Shown: positions 22,820 through 30,128, numbered from the stretch's first letter. The stretch: 33,365 bases of DNA from JAEZVV01 sp036652035 (GCA_036652035.1 JAVVWR010000033.1:1-33365); one strand, 5' to 3'. A program made the numbers and translations. Notes: generated by a model not told the origin, from the sequence alone.

Positions 22820-23878
22820 TCAGGGGACCAGGGCAACGTAGCCAAGACCTTCGGCCTCAGGTCGGCCCGCCATGATGTTCATGACCTGAACCGACTGACC
22901 GGCAGCGCCCTTGACCAGGTTGTCCTCAACCACCAGGACCACCAGAAGGTCGCCATTGCCCGGCCGATGCAGGGCAATTCGCGCGAAGTTTGAGCCTCGA
23001 ACCGATCGCGTTTCCGGCTGACTACCCGCCGGCATGACGTCAACAAAGGGTTCGTTGGCGTAGCGCTGCTCGTACAACGCCTGGAAATCGACCCCGTCAA
23101 CATCCTTGAGCCGCACGTAAATCGTCGACAGAATGCCGCGGATCATGGGCACCAGGTGCGGCACGAAGGTGAAACCGACCTTGCCGCCCAGCGCGATCTC
23201 AAGCTGCTGAACAATCTCGGGATGATGGCGGTGACCGGCAACGCCGTAGGCCTTGAAGTTGTCGGCGGCTTCGGCGGCGAGCAGGCTGACTTCGGCTTTG
23301 CGGCCGGCACCGCTCACCCCCGACTTGCTGTCGGAGATGAGGGTCGAAACTTCGATCGAACCCGGCTTGCGAGCTTCTAGCTCAAGCAACGGCAACAAAC
23401 CGAGCTGAATGCTGGTGGGGTAACACCCGGCCATGCCGACGATTCGGGCCTTCGCAATCGCAGCGCGATTGGTTTCCGGCAAGCCGTAGACCGCTTCGGC
23501 TAGCAAGTCGGGGCAGGCGTGCGGCATCTTGTACCAGCGCTCAAAGAGCGCCGGGTCCTGCAAACGAAAGTCCGCCGCCAGATCGATGATGCGAACGCCT
23601 GCCGCCAGCAGTTCACGTGCCTGAGCCATTGCCACACCGTGCGGCGTCGCGAAAAAAACAATCTGGCAGGACGTCAATGGCGCGCTGGCCGGATCTTCAA
23701 ACCTCAGGTCAACCCGGCCTCGAAGCGAAGAAAACATCTCGGCCACGTGCGTGCCGGCGTCCTTGCGCGAGGTAATGGTGACAAGTTCGACCGCGGGGTG
23801 CTGGCTCAACAGGCGCAACAACTCGACGCCTGTATAGCCTGTGCCACCGACGATGCCGACCCGGAGTTTGTCCTGCAT
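22820..23878 (-). CDS. argC: N-acetyl-gamma-glutamyl-phosphate reductase
   Basis: ArgC reduces N-acetylglutamyl phosphate to the semialdehyde in arginine synthesis, using NADPH. The 352-aa protein has the Rossmann motif GIVGGTGYTGVELLRLL (8-24), FFATPHGVAM, IIDLAADFRL and the catalytic Cys152 in MAGCYPTSIQLGLLPLL. The ATG at 23878 has GGAG 7 nt upstream and fits the family N-terminus MQDKLRVGIVG; an upstream extension to 24010 runs through terminator hairpins and is not coding. No arginine operator was recognised. Confidence 0.97.
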   Translation of the reverse strand: MQDKLRVGIVGGTGYTGVELLRLLSQHPAVELVTITSRKDAGTHVAEMFSSLRGRVDLRFEDPASAPLTSCQIVFFATPHGVAMAQARELLAAGVRIIDLAADFRLQDPALFERWYKMPHACPDLLAEAVYGLPETNRAAIAKARIVGMAGCYPTSIQLGLLPLLELEARKPGSIEVSTLISDSKSGVSGAGRKAEVSLLAAEAADNFKAYGVAGHRHHPEIVQQLEIALGGKVGFTFVPHLVPMIRGILSTIYVRLKDVDGVDFQALYEQRYANEPFVDVMPAGSQPETRSVRGSNFARIALHRPGNGDLLVVLVVEDNLVKGAAGQSVQVMNIMAGRPEAEGLGYVALVP

Positions 23879-23909
23879 CTTTGATCTCCAGCGCGTTGGT
23901 GCAGTAAGA

Positions 23910-23937
23910 CCAATGGCCGCATAAATGCGGCCATTGG
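23910..23937. repeat. 13-bp inverted repeat upstream of argC, within a larger nested hairpin
   Basis: CCAATGGCCGCAT and its complement are separated by 2 nt. Outside them, GCGTTGG (23893-23899) can pair with CCAACGC (23941-23947), giving a long nested hairpin in the argC leader or at the end of the rpsI transcript. The tail is not T-rich. Confidence 0.55.
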
Positions 23938-23984
23938 GTGCCAACGCGAAGTATACGCGCGAGCCCGCCTTGATTGATCCGGAC

Positions 23985-24007
23985 GATGCGTCCCAACGGG
24001 ACGCATC
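23985..24007 (-). terminator. Hairpin after rpsI
   Basis: A 10-bp stem GATGCGTCCC / GGGACGCATC with a 3-nt loop begins 14 nt after the rpsI stop. It probably ends the rplM-rpsI transcript, alone or with the next hairpin downstream, although no T-run follows. Confidence 0.6.
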
Positions 24008-24021
24008 CACCAGAAAAATGC

Positions 24022-24414
24022 TTAGCGCTTCGAGAACTGCTTGGCGCGACGCGCCTTGCGCAGACCGACTTTCTTACGCTCGACCTCACGCGCATCGCGC
24101 GTGACCAGTCCAGCCTTCGAAAGGACGGGCTTCAAAGCCGCGTCGTAGTCGATCAGAGCGCGCGTGATGCCGTGACGGATCGCTCCGGCTTGGCCAGACT
24201 CACCACCGCCTTCAACGTTGACCTTGATGTCGAAGGTCTCGGCATTGCCAGTCAGCTCAAGCGGCTGACGCGCCACCATACGGCCAGTCTCACGGGTCAG
24301 ATACTGATCCAGAGGACGACCATTGACGATGATGACACCGGTACCGCGCTTGATGAAAACGCGAGCCACCGAGCTCTTGCGACGGCCCGTGCCGTAATTG
24401 TAGTTACCGATCAT
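24022..24414 (-). CDS. rpsI: 30S ribosomal protein S9
   Basis: S9 sits in the head of the 30S subunit, and its C-terminal tail reaches the P site. The 130-aa protein has NYGTGRRKSSVARVF at the N-terminus, GGGESGQAGAIRHGITRALI in the core, and the conserved basic C-terminus LRKARRAKQFSKR, which contacts P-site tRNA. The ATG at 24414 has GAGG 5 nt upstream and starts 7 nt after the rplM stop, as expected for the rplM-rpsI operon. Confidence 0.98.
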   Translation of the reverse strand: MIGNYNYGTGRRKSSVARVFIKRGTGVIIVNGRPLDQYLTRETGRMVARQPLELTGNAETFDIKVNVEGGGESGQAGAIRHGITRALIDYDAALKPVLSKAGLVTRDAREVERKKVGLRKARRAKQFSKR

Positions 24415-24421
24415 GCCGACC

Positions 24422-24850
24422 TCAGATATCCAGAGTCTTCGGTTGCTGAGCGGTGTGCGGGTGCTCGGTTTCCGCGTAGACCTTCAACTTCTTGATCATC
24501 GCGTAACCCAGCGGGCCCTTGGGCAGCATGCCCTTGACCGCCAGTTCGAGAGCGCGTCCGGGGAAGCGCTCCTGCATCTTGCCGAACGTCGTCTCAGTGA
24601 CGCCGCCCGGATAACCGCTGTGGCGGTAGTAGCGCTTGTCGTTCGCCTTGTTGCCCGTCATCTTCATTTTCGAAGCATTGACAACGACGATGAAATCGCC
24701 GGTATCAACGTGGGGCGTGAATTCGGGCTTGTGCTTGCCACGGAGGCGTAGCGCGATCTCGCTGGCAAGACGGCCGACCACCTTATCGCTGGCATCGACC
24801 ACGAACCAGTCGCGCTTAACCTCGAGCGGCTTGGCCGAGAAGGTCTTCAT
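24422..24850 (-). CDS. rplM: 50S ribosomal protein L13
   Basis: L13 is an early-assembly protein of the 50S subunit. The predicted 142 aa equal the E. coli length. It begins MKTFSAKPLEVKRDWFVVDA and contains LGRLASEIA-type VVGRLASEIALRLRGKHKPEFTP rearranged only by substitution, then GDFIVVVNASK, and YAMIKKLKVYAETEHPH at the C-terminus. The ATG at 24850 has AGGTGA about 7 nt upstream; a GTG at 24859 is less likely. In E. coli the operon is autoregulated through its leader, and here the leader is about 136 nt long. Confidence 0.98.
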   Translation of the reverse strand: MKTFSAKPLEVKRDWFVVDASDKVVGRLASEIALRLRGKHKPEFTPHVDTGDFIVVVNASKMKMTGNKANDKRYYRHSGYPGGVTETTFGKMQERFPGRALELAVKGMLPKGPLGYAMIKKLKVYAETEHPHTAQQPKTLDI

Positions 24851-24986
24851 TGCGTTCACCTATGGATAGACGCGGCGGCGCCGCATCGGCCGGGTTGCCA
24901 AGCACGCATGCACGCAACGTCCGGAGAAAATCAACCGCCGCAGGCTCTGGCCATTTGTGCTTCAACACAAAGCCGGGCGTAGAAAG
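24851..24986 (-). promoter_or_regulatory. Leader of the rplM-rpsI mRNA
   Basis: About 136 nt of untranslated message between the predicted start site and the rplM ATG. A small hairpin TTTGTG-N6-CACAAA (24954-24971) and GC-rich stretches could form the autoregulatory structure used by L13 in other bacteria. I see no gene in it. Confidence 0.5.
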
Positions 24987-24992
24987 CCAAAC

Positions 24993-25022
24993 ATTGTATC
25001 CGCAACTCGCCATTGATGGCAA
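24993..25022 (-). promoter_or_regulatory. Sigma70 promoter of rplM-rpsI
   Basis: On the minus strand TTGCCA (25017-25022) and TACAAT (24993-24998) are 18 bp apart, each with one mismatch to consensus. It begins directly after the terminator of the candidate small RNA gene. Confidence 0.8.
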
Positions 25023-25028
25023 GTTGCG

Positions 25029-25118
25029 AAAAATTGGGCCCGAACCGGAGTCCGGGCCCGAATCCACACCTAAGGAGGAGGGTGGAGGAGACATCGGTCG
25101 GATGCCGAAGCACCCGTT
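25029..25118 (-). ncRNA. Candidate anti-Shine-Dalgarno small RNA (betaproteobacterial toxic-sRNA type)
   Basis: The minus strand encodes a compact, fully structured transcript of about 90 nt. From the 5' end: hairpin 1, GGGUGC-UUCG-GCAUCC (25100-25115), has a stable UUCG tetraloop. A single-stranded UCUCCUCC follows. Hairpin 2, CACC and GGUG, encloses a 10-nt loop CUCCUCCUUA (25071-25080) that repeats the 3' end of 16S rRNA and is complementary to ribosome-binding sites. Hairpin 3 is GGGCCCG / CGGGCCC (25036-25059), ending in AAUUUUU, a Rho-independent terminator. Upstream, TTGCGC (25148-25153) and CATACT (25125-25130) are 17 bp apart. It lies just before the rplM promoter and divergent from osmC. 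No protein reading frame is plausible. The design recalls the Rfam 'Betaproteobacteria toxic small RNA' family, from memory. Confidence 0.72.
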
Positions 25119-25341
25119 GCGAGAAGTATGCCGAAGGCGCTGCTGCAGCGCAAGACAAGCCAAACCCGAAACAGCGAGAAGTTTGATGTCAAACCATAAA
25201 TATCAGCGAGTTAGACCCACCCCGAGAAAACTAGAACCTCTCCTCAACCGATGCGGCACCGCACGAAAGCCCCAGCATCAAGAATTCGCTCGCAAGCCCT
25301 GCTAGCCTCGGCTCTTCTATCCCTTCCGTTGCCACGACCAT
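25119..25341. other. Gene-free spacer between the small RNA and osmC
   Basis: This stretch contains the small RNA promoter elements, a short palindrome GTTTGA-TG-TCAAAC (25181-25194) that overlaps a consensus TTGACA on the minus strand with no matching -10, and the osmC upstream region. Short open frames through it are rich in Arg and Cys and look spurious. Confidence 0.5.
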
Positions 25342-25785
25342 ATGGATTGCACCGTACGCTGGACCGGCTCCGCCGGCATGAGCTTTCTGGCCGAGACCGG
25401 CAGCGGTCATTTAGTAGCGATGGACGGCGCCATTGAGGGCGGCGGACACAATCTTGCACCGCGCCCCATGGAGTTGCTGCTGGCCGGCACCGGCGGCTGC
25501 ACCGCGTATGACGTGGTTCTTATCCTCAAACGCGGGCGCCACGATGTGCGCGGCTGCGAAGTCGAGCTCAAGGCCGAGCGCGCGACCCTCGACCCCAAGG
25601 TCTTCACGAAAATCGAGATGAAGTTCACCGTGCGCGGCCGCAACCTCAAGCGCGCCGCCGTCGAACGTGCCGTGCAGTTGTCGCATGAGAAATACTGCTC
25701 GGCCTCGGCGATGCTGGCCCTCAGCGCAGAAATCACTCACACCATCGATATCGTCGACGACGAAACCCCGCCAACGGCCGAGTGA
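25342..25785 (+). CDS. OsmC family protein (YhfA-like)
   Basis: A 147-aa cytosolic protein of the OsmC/Ohr superfamily, many members of which reduce organic or fatty-acid hydroperoxides through two cysteines. Here the two conserved cysteines are Cys53 in GTGGCTAYDV and Cys119 in HEKYCSASAML, and the PMELLLAGTGGC helix is typical of the YhfA branch. A third Cys (72) is not conserved. The ATG at 25342 has no clear SD; the gene may be leaderless or weakly translated. It is convergent with coq7, with only 5 bp between stops. Confidence 0.9.
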   Translation: MDCTVRWTGSAGMSFLAETGSGHLVAMDGAIEGGGHNLAPRPMELLLAGTGGCTAYDVVLILKRGRHDVRGCEVELKAERATLDPKVFTKIEMKFTVRGRNLKRAAVERAVQLSHEKYCSASAMLALSAEITHTIDIVDDETPPTAE

Positions 25786-25790
25786 ACCCA

Positions 25791-26435
25791 TCAGATCCGC
25801 TGCGCCGCGGTTGTCATGAGCTTGGCAGCCAGGCGCATCGCGGCGCGTACCGGTAAAGGCAGATCCACTCCACCCAGCGCCGTCGCAGTATTGGCGTGCC
25901 GGACCTCGTCGTCCTTCATCTGCGCCACCACCGCGCGGGAAGCCTGATCGGCGCGCGGCAGACGGTCGAGGTGACGATCCAGGTGCGCCTCAACCTGACG
26001 CTCGGTTTCAGCCATGAAACCCAGGCTGATCCGGTCACCCGCACGCGCCGCCACCAAGCCGATGGCAAAAGCGCCGGCGTACCAGACCGGATTCAACAGA
26101 CTAGGGCGGCCACCCAGAGCATCGATCCGATCGCGGGTCCAGGCCAGGTGGTCACCCTCCTCGTCGGCCGAGTGACGAAACATGGCGCGCAACGCCGCAT
26201 CCCGCGTCACCAAAGCCTGAGCGTCATAGAGCGCCTGGGCACAAACCTCGCCCACATGGTTCACGCGCATCAGCGCGGCCGACTCGGCACGCTCCGACTC
26301 CGATAACTCAACCGCTTCCCGAATCGCGCGAGCGGGGCTCGGGCGCGACGCAACGGCATTGGCCGCCACCGTACGCAAAGCGCGGTCGGCCGCGCAGATC
26401 AGATCGTCGAGCGAATTCAATTGGCGTGCGGTCAT
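25791..26435 (-). CDS. coq7: 2-polyprenyl-3-methyl-6-methoxy-1,4-benzoquinone 5-hydroxylase (Coq7)
   Basis: Coq7 is a di-iron monooxygenase that makes the last hydroxylation of ubiquinone synthesis, at the inner membrane. The 214-aa protein has all the carboxylate and His ligands: MRVNHVGEVCAQALYDAQ (first Glu), SADEEGDHLAW (Glu and His), ETERQVEAHLD and KDDEVRHA. The hydrophobic WYAGAFAIGLVAA segment supports membrane association. The ATG at 26435 has no strong SD. This type is typical of Beta- and Gammaproteobacteria that lack UbiF. Confidence 0.96.
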   Translation of the reverse strand: MTARQLNSLDDLICAADRALRTVAANAVASRPSPARAIREAVELSESERAESAALMRVNHVGEVCAQALYDAQALVTRDAALRAMFRHSADEEGDHLAWTRDRIDALGGRPSLLNPVWYAGAFAIGLVAARAGDRISLGFMAETERQVEAHLDRHLDRLPRADQASRAVVAQMKDDEVRHANTATALGGVDLPLPVRAAMRLAAKLMTTAAQRI

Positions 26436-26560
26436 GGTCGTGTTGCGAAAACGTTACTGAGGGCCCAGGGATATAGGGAAAATGCTTATCCCATATCGGT
26501 ATGGACAGCTATTCTCGCGCAGCTTGTAACAAAAAACCTTCGAAGAAGGTAGGAGACACC

Positions 26561-28012
26561 ATGCGCAAGACCCTAGTTGCCGTCGCCCTGACGTGCGCCT
26601 TCCCCGCCGCTTTCTCTCAATCGCGCGGCCCCGAAGCGGATCTGTCGCTCGCCAGCGGCTCGACCCGAGTGGAGTTGTACGGGCTCGTCGACGGCGGCTA
26701 CGAGTACTACAACTTCGGCGACAAATCGGTCTCGCGCCTGGCCAGCGGCATGTCGGCCGGCTCGCGCTGGGGCCTGCGCGGCTCGGAAAACCTCGGCAAC
26801 GGCTTCCGCGCCGTTTTCGTGCTGGAAAGCCGCTTCTCGATCGACACGGGCAGTGTCACCAATAACAACAGTGTGTATTCCTGCGGCGTGGGCCAATACG
26901 TGCCGGGCGGCACCGCGACCACCATCAACGCGCAGTGCCCGGGCCCCAATGGTTCGGCCTCGTTGCCCCTGGCCTCGCCGCTGCCGCCCACGGCGGCGCT
27001 GCCGGTTCGCATCGGCCTCAACGCCGCCAACGCGCTGCTGCTCGACAGCATCACCACCGTCAACGGCGCCGGCGCCCTGTTCGACCGCCAGGCCTTTCTC
27101 GGCCTGGTGACCCCGGTCGGGATTGTCGCTTTTGGCCGCCAGTACACGCCGGGCTATGAAATCCTCAACCGATTCAATGCCTTCGCGGACCAGACCGCGG
27201 GCCAGATGGGCCAGAACTTCGCCACCTTGAAGATCCGCTCCAACAACGCCGCGATGTACCGCGCCGAGCTCAAGGGCTTCACGCTGGCCGCGATGTACGG
27301 CTTTGGCGGCTCGGAAGGCTCGTCGGCCAACCCCAGCCTGCGCAACGAACGCAGCGGCGCGCCCACCAACGGCGACGACTTCTACGGCGCCAACGTCCAG
27401 TACGCCAACGACTTGTTCAGCGTCGGCGTTGGCTACAACCACGACAACGTCGTGCCCTGGGCCACCCCGACCACCAAGAAGACCGGCCTTGAGACCCTCA
27501 ATGCCGGCGCCACGCTCAACCTCGGCCCCGCCAAGTTCTTCGCTCAATATATGAAGCGCAAGAACGACAACCCGATCGTCACCGCCGCTGACATGCAGCA
27601 GATCCTGATCGTCGGCGGCCAGGCCGGCTTGTTGGCCGCCGCCAACTCGCTGCAACTGATGCCTTACGACGTCGACACCCTGCGCGGCGTGGCCGGCAAG
27701 ACCGACACCAGCGTCTACCACCTTGGGGTCAACTGGCGTGTCGGTCCCGGCAACCTGATCGCCGCCTGGAACAACGCCAAGGACAGTGCGCGTTCGGTCT
27801 GGCAGACCGCCGACGCCAAGGCCAACCACTACGCGGTCTCCTACTTCTACGACTTTTCACGGCGCACCCAGCTGTACGGCGTCTACGCCTATATGGATAA
27901 CAGCGGTCCGGCACGCATGGGCTTGAACAGCGCGGGCTATACCTCCGGCTTTGCCACCACCCAAGGCGTAGCGGCTTACGCGGTGCAAGCCGGCCTGCGG
28001 CACTCGTTCTAA
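26561..28012 (+). CDS. Gram-negative porin with an enlarged cysteine-containing loop
   Basis: An outer-membrane general porin of the Neisseria/Burkholderia 16-strand type, 483 aa with a signal peptide cut near FSQ at about 20. Strand motifs are VELYGLVDGGYEYYNFG, SRWGLRGSENLGNGFRAVFVLESRF, LFDRQAFLGL and the terminal AYAVQAGLRHSF with the final Phe needed for insertion. Residues about 103-170 form an insertion absent from the third porin here; it has Cys108 and Cys126 and a Pro-rich stretch, so a disulfide-bound loop is likely. The ATG at 26561 follows AGGAGA, and a hairpin ACCTTC-GAA-GAAGGT (26536-26550) lies just before the SD. An own terminator follows. Confidence 0.94.
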   Translation: MRKTLVAVALTCAFPAAFSQSRGPEADLSLASGSTRVELYGLVDGGYEYYNFGDKSVSRLASGMSAGSRWGLRGSENLGNGFRAVFVLESRFSIDTGSVTNNNSVYSCGVGQYVPGGTATTINAQCPGPNGSASLPLASPLPPTAALPVRIGLNAANALLLDSITTVNGAGALFDRQAFLGLVTPVGIVAFGRQYTPGYEILNRFNAFADQTAGQMGQNFATLKIRSNNAAMYRAELKGFTLAAMYGFGGSEGSSANPSLRNERSGAPTNGDDFYGANVQYANDLFSVGVGYNHDNVVPWATPTTKKTGLETLNAGATLNLGPAKFFAQYMKRKNDNPIVTAADMQQILIVGGQAGLLAAANSLQLMPYDVDTLRGVAGKTDTSVYHLGVNWRVGPGNLIAAWNNAKDSARSVWQTADAKANHYAVSYFYDFSRRTQLYGVYAYMDNSGPARMGLNSAGYTSGFATTQGVAAYAVQAGLRHSF

Positions 28013-28029
28013 GGGTTCTCCCGAGTCAA

Positions 28030-28053
28030 AAAAGGGCGCTACGGCGCCCTTTT
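28030..28053 (+). terminator. Rho-independent terminator of the first porin
   Basis: The stem GGGCGC / GCGCCC with a TACG loop is flanked by A6 and T4, 20 nt after the stop codon. A second small hairpin, CTGTTGC / GCAACAG, follows at 28060-28079. Confidence 0.85.
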
Positions 28054-28242
28054 CCTCCTCTGTTGCATATCGGCAACAGAGCACCAGCCTCGGGGCGACT
28101 ACAGGGCTTACGAGATTGGAGTTGTCACCTATCTCTGAAAGAATCGCCTCAGCTTCTTTCGGGAAGTCTCATGAAGGGCATGGTGGCTGCACCCTCTTGC
28201 CGCCGCGCCGAAACCTTCAAACGCTAGCTAGGAGAGCACAGC

Positions 28243-28659
28243 ATGAAGAAGAATCTGATCGCGTTGGCAATTTTCGGTGCCTTCACCGGCGCCGCCTTCG
28301 CCCAGTCGAACGTCACCCTCTACGGCATCGTCGACGGCGGACTGCAGTACAACGGCACCAACGTCCTGAACACGACCACCAAGGCCATCGAAAGCAAGTC
28401 GCAGTTCGGCGTCGACGGCGGCTACGTTGCCGGCAACCGCTTTGGCCTGCGCGGCGCGGAAGCCCTGGGTGGCGGTACCAGCGCCATTTTCCAGATTGAA
28501 TCCGGCTTCAACATCGACAACGGCATGTCGGNNNNNNNNNNNNNNNNNNNNNNNNNNNNNNNNNNNNNNNNNNNNNNNNNNNNNNNNNNNNNNNNNNNNN
28601 NNNNNNNNNNNNNNNNNNNNNNNNNNNNNNNCGCTCTGGGCGTGAACCACAAGTTCTAA
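28243..28659 (+). CDS. Second porin gene, interrupted by an assembly gap
   Basis: The 5' part (28243-28531, 96 codons) encodes a signal peptide ending AFAQ and the first strands NVTLYGIVDGG and RFGLRGAEALGGG, close to the third porin. The 3' end after the N run reads LGVNHKF and stops at 28659, the usual porin C-terminus. About two thirds of the coding region is missing because the gap is a placeholder of exactly 100 N; the reading frame across it cannot be trusted. The ATG at 28243 follows AGGAGA by 7 nt. It is probably an intact porin of about 350-390 aa in the organism, or two paralogues merged by assembly. Confidence 0.85.
   Translation: MKKNLIALAIFGAFTGAAFAQSNVTLYGIVDGGLQYNGTNVLNTTTKAIESKSQFGVDGGYVAGNRFGLRGAEALGGGTSAIFQIESGFNIDNGMSXXXXXXXXXXXXXXXXXXXXXXXXXXXXXXXXXXALGVNHKF
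28532..28631. other. Assembly gap of 100 N
   Basis: Exactly 100 undefined bases, the conventional filler for a scaffold join of unknown length. It falls within repeated porin sequence, which probably caused the break. Confidence 0.99.
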
Positions 28660-28680
28660 TCCCGCTTTACCGCAGTATTC

Positions 28681-28705
28681 AGGCCGCCTTCGGGCGGCCT
28701 TTCTT
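28681..28705 (+). terminator. Rho-independent terminator of the second porin
   Basis: The stem AGGCCGCC / GGCGGCCT with a TTCG loop runs into TTCTT, 21 nt after the stop codon. Confidence 0.85.
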
Positions 28706-28867
28706 ATTAGCGTTAACGCCCACATCGTTGCGAAATGTTCTCAGGGTTAAGTCTTGGTGTTGCCGAAATAACACGAGGGATAGCCCGCGAAAACGGCGAA
28801 AACTTGACACTCCCTCTACCAAAAGGGGCCGACCAACCGGAACAATCAGTCCTGCTTCCACGTGAAG

Positions 28868-28932
28868 CGCCTGGCGGCGAGTGTTTCCTCCTAGCTCATT
28901 CGCCGCCAGGCGACGCAACCCTTTTGGAGCTA
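28868..28932 (+). promoter_or_regulatory. Leader hairpin of the third porin with SD-complementary loop
   Basis: A perfect 13-bp stem (28868-28880 and 28900-28912) encloses a 19-nt loop that contains CCTCCT and TAGCTC (28892-28897). TAGCTC is the exact complement of GAGCTA (28927-28932) in the porin ribosome site. A loop-to-SD pairing (pseudoknot) could close the ribosome site. No T-run follows the stem, so it is not a terminator. Confidence 0.55.
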
Positions 28933-28935
28933 TCC

Positions 28936-30102
28936 ATGAAAAAGACTCTCGCTGCCCTGGCCGTCCTGGGCGCTTTCTCGGGCGCTGCTTTTGCCCAATC
29001 GAACGTTCAACTCTACGGCATCGTCGACGGCGGCATTCGCATGGTCGATTCGACCGTTGACGGCATCAATTCCGTGACTGGCGTGCAAAGCGGCCAGCAG
29101 TCGGGCAGCCGCTTCGGCCTCAAGGGCTCGGAGCAACTGGGTAACGGCCTGAAGGTTGTGTTCCAACTGGAAAATGGCTTTGACCTCGACTCCGGCAAGC
29201 TCGGCAACGACAGCCGCCTGTTCGGCCGCGAAGCCCGCGTTGGTGTTGAAGGCGCGTTCGGTGCCGTCAACGTCGGCCGCTTCGGCAACCTGGGTTCGGG
29301 TAACGGCACGTTCGGCATCATCGGCGGCATGGCCTCGCCTTTCGGCACCTCGTTTGCCGACGCTGGCACCCAAGGCACGCTGCTGCTGAACGATCGTTTC
29401 GACAACTCGGTGGTCTACGTCAGCCCGAAGTTCGCCGGCTTCCAGGCCAGCGCGATGTACTCGTTCCAGACCAATGGCCAAGAATCGGCCAAGATCGACG
29501 GCACGACTGCCAAGCCGGGCGACACTGACAAGAACAACACCTACGCCGGCCTTGGTCTGACCTACGCCATTGGCAAGCTGCAAACCGGCCTGACCTACGA
29601 ACAGTTCACGGCTTCCTATGGTTACCTTGATGGTTTCGACAAGGATCCGATTGCTGAGAAGAACGACACCAAGGTCCTGAAGCTGGCCGCCAACTACGAC
29701 TTCGGCATCGTCAAGCCCTTCGCCTACTACCAGCGCGGCGAAGGCGGCAAGCTCGCCGACTTCAACCTCTACGAAGGCACGGAAGCGATCAAGTCGGACG
29801 CGTTCTCGATCGGCGCCTCGGCCCCGATCATGGGCGGCACGCTGATGGCCTCGTACCAGTGGTTCAAGTCGGATGACTTCAAGAAGGCTACTGACGACCT
29901 CAACTCGGTCAACGTTGAGCGTCAAATCTTCGCCGTGGGTTACGACTACCCGTTCAGCAAGCGCACCAACGTCTACGGCGTGATGTCGTTCTCGCAAGGC
30001 GACGGCGCCTGGGACAAGGAAACGAAGGCTGTTCACGTCACCGGCTGGGACGCTAACGTCAACCGCAACGTCTACGAAATCGGCCTGCGCCACAAGTTCT
30101 AA
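28936..30102 (+). CDS. Gram-negative porin
   Basis: A 388-aa outer-membrane porin with a signal peptide cut after AFA (about 19-21). Strand motifs are NVQLYGIVDGGIRM, SGSRFGLKGSEQLGNGLKVVFQLENGFDL, RLFGREARVGVEGAFGAVNVGRFGN, then alternating beta strands to the terminal YEIGLRHKF. The constriction-loop region shows GTFGIIGGMASPFG. The ATG at 28936 has GGAG 6 nt upstream; the open frame back to 28735 runs through the leader hairpin and is not coding. Codon use is strongly biased to preferred codons, suggesting high expression. It is the most canonical of the three porins here. Confidence 0.97.
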   Translation: MKKTLAALAVLGAFSGAAFAQSNVQLYGIVDGGIRMVDSTVDGINSVTGVQSGQQSGSRFGLKGSEQLGNGLKVVFQLENGFDLDSGKLGNDSRLFGREARVGVEGAFGAVNVGRFGNLGSGNGTFGIIGGMASPFGTSFADAGTQGTLLLNDRFDNSVVYVSPKFAGFQASAMYSFQTNGQESAKIDGTTAKPGDTDKNNTYAGLGLTYAIGKLQTGLTYEQFTASYGYLDGFDKDPIAEKNDTKVLKLAANYDFGIVKPFAYYQRGEGGKLADFNLYEGTEAIKSDAFSIGASAPIMGGTLMASYQWFKSDDFKKATDDLNSVNVERQIFAVGYDYPFSKRTNVYGVMSFSQGDGAWDKETKAVHVTGWDANVNRNVYEIGLRHKF

Positions 30103-30128
30103 TCTTCTCCGGAAGATTCAGTGCTGAA

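Noticed and set aside
24816..25163. Minus-strand open frame of 115 codons starting near the small RNA
   Set aside because: It runs through a terminator hairpin and the rplM promoter, and ends inside rplM in another frame; not a plausible gene.
25187..25192. Consensus TTGACA on the minus strand as the -35 of the small RNA
   Set aside because: No AT-rich -10 lies 16-18 bp downstream; the TTGCGC/CATACT pair is better placed for the 90-nt transcript.
24850..25305. Open frame through the rplM-osmC spacer, with the purine-rich TAAGGAGGAGGG as a possible strong ribosome site
   Set aside because: The product is rich in Arg and Cys with no family features. The purine run is better explained as the complement of the anti-SD loop of the small RNA on the other strand.
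28532..28631. Frame continuity of the second porin across the N run
   Set aside because: 100 N is a filler; the matching frame is a coincidence and says nothing about the true length.
28804..28809. TTGACA upstream of the third porin as its promoter
   Set aside because: No -10-like sequence is found at the right distance, so it was not listed as a promoter.
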